64,000 bases of DNA. Source: Puccinia triticina (taxonomy: Eukaryota > Basidiomycota > Pucciniomycetes > Pucciniales > Pucciniaceae). The position numbers and the translations under genes are program-made. The DNA lies in assembly GCF_026914185.1 (NCBI RefSeq), contig NC_070564.1, positions 1,302,001-1,366,000 on the forward strand, in the 5' to 3' direction. Positions 55,791-64,000 of this stretch are shown here, piece by piece (position 1 is the first letter of the stretch; each line of letters begins with the position of its first letter). The notes beneath the pieces are model-generated. The model searched no databases. It was not told the origin of the DNA and saw only the letters and a program-made list of their open reading frames with translations.

Positions 55791-57747
55791 ACGTTGACCA
55801 GTGTCTTGACCGTATCTTGACCAATTGAATTATGAACCTGGTTGATTTGGGTTTCAACTGCCAAAGCTAAAGATTTGAAGACTGAGAGCAAGTCGCCTGT
55901 TGAATTTTTGATGAACAATTTCAGATAGGCATGGCCCGATTCAACTTGAGGGGTATTGAGGTTTTGCAGATGGGGGTACTTACAAGCCCATGCTACAATA
56001 AATTTCTCCTTGAGCAGAAGAATTGTTGATTGAATGTATTCTAGGACAGCGGGGAAAGATGAGAGGTGCTTCTTCAAAGCGTCCAATTGTTTGATATATA
56101 TTTCAGGAGTTTTGGCTTGGGTGACTTTGCCCCACACGGACATAAACTCCTACCATGGATCTGGTTTGGGTTTTTCAGGGGTCTTGTCCTTGGTCAATCA
56201 AGGCTTGGGTTTTTCCACAGGAGCCGGATAGTGCTTCTTGCAATGTGTGGTGATGTTATTATTAAGGTGCCAAGTACAGAGATTGGCTTGCAAGTCAGGA
56301 AAAATTTGAGCCAAGGCACCACGCAAGGCGTTGTTGCGATCAGTGACAAAAACTTTTGGGATGCGTTGAGTTTGTCATATGTGCTTCTTCAGGCAGTTGA
56401 CCGCCCATAAGTAACTTCAACTGTATTTGTGAGCCATGAAACAAAAGCCAATCAAGAAAGTTCAGTTTGAAGCTGCTTGGCCGATGGTATGAAGCAAGGG
56501 CAATTCATACTTGTTAGTTTTGTAAGTTGAATCCAAAAGGGCAACATGGTGGTTGATCCAAGCTAGGTGGATGGAAAGTGGTCTGATTTCCCCGTCATCT
56601 GCCACCTGAACATCAAATGACCAGTTTGATTCCTTCAAAATACACAAGAGTGCCTTGGTTGGTGATTGACTGTCCAAATCCTCCTGGCGTATTTTTTGCA
56701 GTGCGTTGCTAACTGTCTTGTTGGTTGCATAGGTTTTGTTATCAGACATTTGGAGCTGGAGTAGGATCTTTGCTGGCTTGAGGTTTGACTGGGAGAGCTT
56801 TTGAATTTCCTCAACTTGTTCGGGGAGGAGCTGTTTGTGAGCGGAATGAGAGGAGGGTGCACCGTGCGGCCAATGCTTCATGGTTGTGTTGGCCATGTCG
56901 GATCTCTAGACTCCAAGTCTTGTCGGTAATTTTTTTTCTCGTGAGAATTGAGCCTTTAAGCTCAAAGGGGCACCAAATTTTTGAGGTGGATGTTTTTTTT
57001 CAAGACAGATTAAGGATTGAGCCACAAAATTCACCAGATTGATCAAACCAAATGTACACATTTTTGTTGGCGTTGGAGCAGGCTTTGAAGATTGTGTATC
57101 CATGCTATTTGGCCCAGTTTTGACAAAATCTGACCAAGTCGTCCATCAAGATAAACTGGGCGCAAGGCGGAGGATCCAACGGTTCTGAAAAGCAAAAAGA
57201 TATAATAATTTCAGCTTTGGTATTGTATCTATGGGAGAGGGGAAAGTAAAATAGAAGAGAGATTCTTACCTCCAGTGGTCTAATTGAAGTCTTTTACATT
57301 AGTCACCACACCAATTTGAGAAGACTGGCCTTTGAGTTTGTTGGTTGCTTTGTTTTCATTCATTTTCAAATCTGCGGTGGTGGCGGTCTCACAAGCGGGA
57401 GAAGTTGAATCCTTGTCTGAGGATGAGGACTCATGGGATTGTTCTGATTGGGCCAATGGTTCAATGATCGGAGGCACTTGAGCTGGAGCCAACAGGGGCA
57501 TGATTGAAGCCATGGGAGGGATCATTGGAGCCAAAGGAGCCAATGGGGGGATGATCGGAGCCAAAGAAGCAGGGGGGGTGATCGGAGCCAAAAAAGCAGG
57601 GGGGATGATTGGAGCCGAAGAATCTGAGGGAGGGATCATTGGAGTTGAAGGGCCAAAACTGGCCAGAAGCTGTGCCATCTGCGCCCAAACCTCTGGAGGT
57701 ACTGTGATACCAGTGGTTGATGGGGTGCTGGCACAGGTGTTGGACAT

Positions 57748-58799
57748 ATCTTTTGTGAGAGGTTGATATCCTGCGTCACCTTTGCAGAGTGGTGTTAAAC
57801 CGGAGGGTTGGTGGCTGGGTGGTGCTGTGTCAAGCTTGAAAAGCTTTGTGTCTCCACGGTACCCCAGGAATGTCTGGTTTGGTGTGACACCCCAAATATA
57901 TCTGGGGTGCCCAGCAGCACACCCCTTTCACAGGGGGGTCACTTTATCAAGACTGGGGTGCGGGGTATATGCACCCCAGCAGGATGGGGTGCAGGGACTT
58001 TGCACACCATTGATTTTTATGTGTTTGGGGTACTCCCTGACACACCCCAACTTTCATGGGGTTCAAGGTTATTTACCCCATCTTCACTGGGGTGAGCGGC
58101 TGTACACCCCAATTAACTTGGGGTACATATGGGATGCACCCCATTTTGGTGTGCATGAAGTAAAAGCTTGGGGTGCATTTAGCATGCCCCTTTTTTTTGC
58201 TATATGAAAATCAATCTCACATTGCCTTTAATTTGCACACATGACTAACTACTTATATATCTCCTTTATAAACAATAATAACAACCTTATCAGCTAATCA
58301 TTGGTTGATAATTACTAATCAGCAGGGCTCAATCTTCATCCACAATGACAATCTTTCTTTTTGAATTCTTGGAAGTCTTACTGGAATCAACCATTTGTTC
58401 TTTCCACAAGTGAAAGTCTAGGATCCCTTCTTTGATCTTATTTTTCTTAGAGTAGAATGAAATGGGCATTCCTCCACTTATTGAGCGGGCTCCAAGTCAA
58501 TTCCTCTTTGAAGAAAAGTAATCCCAACCAAAGCTGAATGCTCTCTTGATGTTGACAGATTTTGCTAAAAAAAGAGGAGTGATTTCAGAAGTTGGAAGGT
58601 AAAGAAAAAAAATCATCTTGAAATCACCTGGACAGCTTAAGATTTCCAGTGCCATATTGATGAGGCCACCATGCATGTTCCCCAATCTCTTCTGGTGAAG
58701 CTACCACCTGATTGGGTTCACAGGTTTGATTCTGTCCAGGATAAGGCATCCTGCTAGCCAGAAATCAAACACATCAGTGTGGTGATCTTTTTTGTGGCG
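57748..58799. repeat. GGGGTGCA palindrome cluster and plain intergenic DNA
   Basis: 57870-58195 is a cluster of short inverted repeats (CACCCCAAATATATCTGGGG, TGGGGTGC...GCACCCC) ending GCATTTAGCATGCCCC, which recurs inverted at 26085-26115. 58200-58799 shows no gene. Confidence 0.6.
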
Positions 58800-60480
58800 C
58801 TTGTGGCGCGGGCAATTCCCATGAAGTTCCAGCTCTCAGTCCTCTAGACGCTTCAGGATCCAGGATCAAGGCCTCAAAACGTTTCAGGATCTCTCTTGCC
58901 GCACACGGCGGCGTGGCAGTTGACTGTGGATTCCCTTTGATTGTTTTTTTCTTTTTTCCTTTATTTTCTGTTCACGCTTTGTCTGTTTCTTTGATGCGCG
59001 CGTTGGATGAGGTTGCATGTGGTGGGTTGGGGTTTTCTTTTGGCGCTGCAGGATTTTTCTTTTCTTCTTGCTTTGTAGTTGTGCGCGCAGAGGCCCGCGG
59101 GTGTGTGATGACCTGTCCATACATGTCATGGTCCACAGAGTCTGAGTTCAGCTCAAACTCAGATGATGGGGCGGCATGGACTTTGTCTGAACCCTTTTCT
59201 TTTGGCTTTCAGATCATCCTTCACAGCCAGAATCCCAAATCTGAAAGTTTATTGATCCCCTCTCTGAATCCGTGTGCCTTCTGAGTTACAACTCTCAGCA
59301 CCTTGAGTACTGTTTTTTCCTGATCCCCTTTCATTAGATCACACTCTCTGGGTTCTTTTGCCGGTGAGGAAATCCTACTGTGTCAGAAGGTAGGCAGTTG
59401 GTCGAGGGGAATGTGTATTGAGAATGGGAGCTTTGAAATGCCTAAGGATGGCCCCTGTGAACCCGGGTACCTGTTCGGATGTGAATACCCGCCAGCTTTT
59501 TTTGCCAAAAGTTTAAAACCCGCACCCGCACCCGCACAACCTTGGGCAGTCAGAGCGGGTACCGGCAGGTACCTGCCCCTCAAAATCAACCGGAATGATT
59601 CCTTCCAGTCAAAGAGGTTACAAAACCTCTTGATACTGCCGGCGAGGATGTGATCAAAACTAGAAAGAGAATTGATCAACGTTGCTGGGTAATGAACTTA
59701 AAACGTGAGGATACAGGCATAGCAACACCAAGAGAGATAAAATTTCAAAATGATGGATCACTAAAATTTGGTTCAGTGCCGGTCCATGCCGCCTCAAATT
59801 CTGAGTTCCAACTGAACTCAAACTCTGGGGTTTGTGACATCTAATACTCAGCTCATCACAACCTAGCGGGCACGCACACACTACAACAAACAAGACAAAC
59901 ACGGACAAAGACACAATCAGAAAGATAACCAAACCTCCCAAATCCAAAACCTGTCCAACGCGCGCAGAATGAAAAGAAAATTACATAGCATGATGAAAAG
60001 AAACAAGCATGAGAAAATAAATCAACCAAAAACAGAAACAAGGGAAGGAAAGGAAGAGATATCCTGAAATGCCTTGAGGGTGCGGCGCGTGCTGTGCACC
60101 GCCGACGGGAATCTACTTCCTGTCGTCTCTCAACAAATCCCCCCCCCCCCCCCCCCAACTTCCACTATCCTTTGAATCCCTCATACTCCCCTTCCTTGGA
60201 CCACTGTGAAGGCAGCACACAGCACACTCTCCCTTTCAGTAACTGCCAACGGCCCGGGAAGTTTCCACCTTGGGCAGCAGCAGCATTGTCCAGGCCAGCA
60301 AGCATACTCGTCCTGGGCTGTGATGAGATACAAATCAATCTCAAAAGAGATAAAATGTAACTAGAGATGGCATATGCCACCCGGGTACCCGTGGCGGGTG
60401 CGGGTACCCCCTGTTTTTTCACAAATTCCTCACACCTGCACCCGCACCTGACACCCACCATGGGAGGTACCCAGGTTACC
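58800..60480. repeat. two inverted LTR-like relatives and hAT-like ends
   Basis: About 58800-59330 (GTGGTCCACAGAGTC, GGCGGCATGGACTTTGTCTG) and, inverted, about 59740-60170 match each other and more weakly the repeats at 48618 and 54879. 59440-59590 and 60361-60480 hold palindromic CCGGGTACC/GGTACCCGGG blocks with repeated ACCCGC, typical of hAT ends. 60139-60156 is a run of 18 C. No gene. Confidence 0.5.
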
Positions 60481-62551
60481 CGGGATTGCTAGGCTTGAGA
60501 GTTTGTATCCTCTTCAATCGCCGGCTGATCGGTCATTGAGAGCCTAGAGGTTGTAGCCTTTTCAATGGCTGGCTGACCAGTTGTAATTCCTCTGAAAAAA
60601 TGGGTTTCTTGTAATTCACATTATATGCCCTCATGTACAAAATTAAAGCAAAATTTAACTTGGTACTATTGGGTTTAGAATTTCAGAATGTGGTAATGTT
60701 GCAGTAAAATTAGTGAAACCCATTTTCTTGGAAATGCGGGAATTAATTTGAATTTGGCTAAAAAAATGGTGAAAAACTTTTTTCAAAGGGTGAAAGTATG
60801 AGTTAATTCAAGTTTGGACTGCTGTGCCACTCCAGTTTGGTCAGATATCCTCGCCTCCTCACAAAAAGGATCTGGTGATTTTTTTTTTTTTTTTGCTTTT
60901 CAAAATTCACATGTGCACATGCAAGTGAACTTTTTCGCACTTTGCTAATAGTCACCCTGATGTACGTTGTGAGAACTCCTTTGGGACGGGTGGCATTTCT
61001 GTGAGGGGGAGATAACAAATATGATATTTGCAGTTAAGCAATATTTATGTTACGGGTGGTTTGAAGGACCTGCCCCTCTATTGTACTACACAAGGATTCT
61101 GACAACAAAATTTATTTATTGTTGTGGCAAAACCTTGATAGAGATCACTATGTGTAGTAGTCTCTATCAGACTTAGATCAAACAATGCAGATGATGTGCA
61201 ATGACACAAACTATTTAAGAACCTGATTATGATCACAGGTGTTGGGTGAGTGGATGTTTGAGATCACACTGTTAAATGAATGAGTGACTGGTTGGTTGGT
61301 GGCTGCTATTCACATGCTGAATTCAAATGAGGGGGGAGGAAGGGCTCCTTATATAGTAAAATGTGAGGGATTTTTGCTGGTGGGGAAGTCAGTTGAGGGA
61401 TTTATGCTGGTGTGACTTCTCCTGTGAGGGATTTTTGCTGCATGGAAGCTTCCGTTGAGGGATTTTAGCTAGTGAGCCTTCTGATAAACGTGTGATCCAA
61501 CATGTGACTGATGATGTCATGCGACCATACAGGGGTACGTTTGTGCACCTGTAGAAACTACACCCTAACTATGTACTTGTACCTGATTCTATACTATGTA
61601 CTACCAAATATAATTCTATAGTATTTGATTATGTTCTGTCACAAACCATTTAACCAAAATAACTTTTGACTGAGTGGAGCTATCCTAGTGGTTCAAGTGA
61701 GTGACTAGGGGTTGAATGACCTTCAGAATCTAAATATGCAATAATAAATCTAAGAATATATCTCCTTCTCATGTATTCAACCATTACTTTATGTAATTTG
61801 ATACTTGAAACAGATTTGGCACACCACAACGTGTGTACATTGATGTGAAAATATCACAGGATGGGCATTTCACAGCCACATGAAAAGTAAAAGCTTTGTG
61901 TTGAGACATCAATTGTTCCCCTGATTTACGCGAGTACATGAGGGGTACAATATCACAGGCTGTGCCTTTTACATCTCCATGAAAAGGATACACTGGTCAT
62001 GGAGCCAAAAATTTGAATGGCTTATATTCTGGATGAGTTCTGGATAATTTATTGGCAATTTATGGTTTATTTCAGGATGATTTACAACTGATTTCCACAG
62101 CTGACTTCCAGTCTTTTTCATACCTATCCAATTTTTATTTACCAAAGGCCTCCAGCAGAGTTATGGTAGGGAACTCCCTGGGGAGTGGGAAAATATATCT
62201 CTTCCACACTATGTGAATGCTTACACTGTTTCTCTTGACAAAAGTCCACAAAATTGGGTTTTGAATTTGGATATAATCTGAATTTCTTAGTGATTCTACA
62301 AAACTGCGGGAGATATTAATTTAGTTGAGAATCAATGAGTTAGAAATGGAAGTGCTTACCTTAGCCAATGTTAGTTTGCAAGAAGAAGTTGTATAACTGT
62401 CTCCTTCATCTTCCTTGCTAGCTTGGTCAATGTTGGCTTCACTCAGGGAATTTTTCTCTTCATCATATAGTCCAGGAAAGCTTTGAATCTTGCTATCCAA
62501 GTATATTAAAGCCTCAGGTTCATAGAAAAAAAAATCAAGGGTTCCCCCTAC
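60481..62551. other. intergenic, A/T-rich, one short tandem repeat
   Basis: 60520-60580 has another GGTCATTGAGAG motif. 61369-61480 contains about four ~38-bp repeats of GTGAGGGATTTTTGCTG. 61048-61643 starts TGTTACGGG and ends CTGTCACA, a possible solo LTR without a visible target duplication. 61666-61710 resembles a decayed tRNA-like stretch. No gene seen. Confidence 0.45.
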
Positions 62552-63053
62552 CAACACTGGGTCGCTACGCTAACCATAGCGGTTAGCTTAGCGTAGTGCA
62601 GCGCAAATGCGCTATTTTTTAGCGTAGCGTTAGCACAATTGCACGCATATGCGCTAACGCTACGCGCACGCGGTGCGCAGCTATTTTAGCTGATAGCGTA
62701 GCGTTAGCGCAGATGCGCGCAATTGCGCTAACGCTACACATGCAGGGCGCAAAGGAGCGCGCGCTACGCTGCGCTACAGCGCCTTTAGCGGGAAAAAAGG
62801 GCTTTTTTTCCGCTAAAAGCGCTGTAGCGCAGCGCAGCGTAGCGTAGCGTAGCGACTGTAGCGGCGCGCTAACGCTAACAAAGAATTGGCGCGCTGTTAG
62901 CGCCGCTGAAAATTAGCGCAGCGTAGCGGCGCTAACAGCGCGCTAACGCTATGCAAAATAGATGGGCGCTTTTTGCCGCTACGCTAACGCGTAGCACTGA
63001 AATAGTGTAGCGTAGCGTAGCGTAGCGTAGCGTAGCGTAGCGACCCAGTGTTG
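62552..63053. mobile_element. 502-bp hAT-like MITE packed with GCGTAGCG motifs, TSD CCCCTAC
   Basis: Ends are CAACACTGGGTCGCTACGC and its complement. CCCCTAC is repeated at 62545-62551 and 63054-63060. The interior is almost wholly made of GCGTAGCG, TAGCGTTAGCGC and their complements, so it can fold on itself along its full length; the last ~50 bp are GTAGC tandem copies. No coding capacity. Confidence 0.88.
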
Positions 63054-64000
63054 CCCCTACAATAAGCACAATTACAAAAAAAAAAATCAAGGGTTTGCCC
63101 TTAATGCACAATTACAAAAAAAAATATCATGGGTTTGCCCTTTTATAACTCCCCACGACAAAATTTGAGACTTTTTATCCAAGAATCAAAAATCAACTAG
63201 AACCCGCACGCCGCAACCAACCACCTAGCGCAGCAAGCTGACGCACCGTGGCCCAACGCCCATCCCTGTCTAGCAGGGTCAAAAAGCGTTGGGTGGAAGG
63301 CCCCCAGCCCTCAAGCACAAGGGGGGCCCACGAATAATCCCCGCCGGACCGCGCAAATGCAACAGCGGACGGGGGTGAGGCAATTCACCGCTGGAAATAC
63401 AGCTGGATAATCACCTGAGGCAACCTAAACTCAACATAAGCCCCCTATTTATACCTACCGCCGCCAACCATTGCTCGCCTCAAATCCAATCCACTACGAC
63501 TTGACCCCTATACACTCGGCGCCGTCACTCAATCACAACCGTTGGCCCATTGCCCTAACAACCAGCACACTACCCCTGACAACAGCCGCCGCGTAAGCCA
63601 CCTCCTTACATCGTCTCCGACTAATGACTATCAGCTCACAGCAGTGTTCCAGCTCCTCCCCAGTCGACTTGCTGACCAATCTTCACGATGCAACCATAAA
63701 CCCCCAGCCTTCCGTACAGACTTCCGCCGTCAGGGACGGGTCGCCCACAACCCATAATCGTCATCGTTCATCCAACTGCCATACGCTTCATTTGCAGTTG
63801 GAACCCTACCAACCCCGACACAAAATACCGCTCGAATCAACCCGTACCCTTGACACAACGCCCGTCGCCCGGACTTTACAGCATCCAACGCCAAGCCACG
63901 GCTCGTGCGAGCTGCTCTCACCACGCCTTCGCCTTCACCTTTATCCCAACGGGCCCTACGCCTACAGCTTATCACAAGGCGTTAGACCCTGCGCTCGCCG
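63054..64000. other. repeat boxes and an unclassified dispersed repeat
   Basis: 63075-63150 has two tandem copies of an A-run followed by ATCAAGGGTTTGCCC. 63200-63440 is a diverged copy of 26320-26560. 63460-64000 is C-rich with short frames only; it may be the leader of an element that continues beyond the window. Confidence 0.45.

Larger units (their letters stand above)
52497..57747 (-). pseudogene. MULE transposase with SWIM finger and C-terminal OTU domain, decayed
   Basis: ATG at 57747. A Pro-rich N-terminus (exon 1 to 57270, intron 57269-57185) leads to a FAR1/WRKY-GCM1 zinc finger (WCPFELKG ... WSLEIRHGQHNHE), a linker (LLPEQVEEIQKLSQSNLKPA), the MULE core (VALLDSTYKTNKYELPLLH; PKVFVTDRNNALRGALAQIF; TWHLNNNITTHC; YPHLQNLNTPQVESGHAYLK), the SWIM finger (KPCLHTVSIGLGIPCPHIMA), intron 54634-54564, a Lys-rich tail, an insertion (about 53160-53985) and the OTU domain (FNPAGDGNFGFHCVAKALGY ... 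NNNHWVLA). Eight in-frame stops: TGA at 57000, 56462, 56417, 56375 and 56198; TAG at 57280, 57105 and 56150. Frameshifts lie near 56860, 54390 and 52630. The OTU Cys (DGNC) is Phe. An LTR-like insertion lies at 54879-55790. Confidence 0.85.

Noticed and set aside
61048..61643. Solo LTR starting TGTTACGG and ending CTGTCACA
   Set aside because: No 5-bp duplication (ATTTA against AACCA) and no second copy in the window, so mentioned only within the gap entry.
61666..61712. Second tRNA-like stretch
   Set aside because: Only a vague A-box/B-box resemblance; stems cannot be drawn.

Overview
The window looks like transposon-rich DNA from a basidiomycete fungus, most probably a rust (Pucciniales). 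Supporting signs are many in-frame introns of about 56-85 nt, a helicase/DUF6589 gene pair, MULE-OTU and transposase-USP genes of a kind I associate with rust genomes, small secreted-protein genes, and a very high density of inverted-repeat transposons. The species assignment is inference. I see no rRNA gene, no convincing tRNA gene and no housekeeping cluster.

Layout. 1-1959 is the 3' part of a spliced, low-complexity host gene. 3305-8120 and 20174-24351 are two direct copies of one segment holding a small secreted-protein gene and a membrane- or secretion-targeted tandem OTU-like gene. Once five insertions are subtracted the two copies are almost the same length (3472 and 3480 bp), so each serves as the empty site for insertions in the other. 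Between them (8121-20173) lie palindromic satellites, MITEs and a 4.2-kb Harbinger-like transposon (12546-16755).

25613-37011 holds two large elements. The first, 26615-32918, carries a RecQ-like helicase and a DUF6589 gene, meeting tail to tail, inside apparent 26-bp terminal inverted repeats and a 6-bp target duplication. The second, 33437-37011, is a PIF/Harbinger element with transposase and Myb/SANT-like genes, and a 414-bp MITE sits inside the latter. 39317-50594 is a decayed transposase-like gene fused to a ubiquitin-specific-protease (USP) domain. It was invaded by an LTR-like repeat and by a TIR element that itself received an intact Ty1/Copia retrotransposon with identical LTRs (39939-45472). 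52497-57747 is a decayed MULE transposase (FAR1-type zinc finger, DDE region, SWIM finger) with a C-terminal OTU domain. The rest is repeats, including a 502-bp element built of GCGTAGCG-like motifs (62552-63053).

Themes. (1) Deubiquitinase-fold domains recur: a pseudo-OTU pair in the duplicated segment, an OTU in the MULE and a USP in another transposase gene. (2) The older transposon genes are broken mainly by TGA codons at positions where CGA (Arg) is expected, and 11 of 14 follow a T. This fits C-to-T decay in TCG context. The Copia element shows none. (3) Nested insertions give a relative order of events, and removing several of them restores continuous reading frames, which fixes their target duplications.
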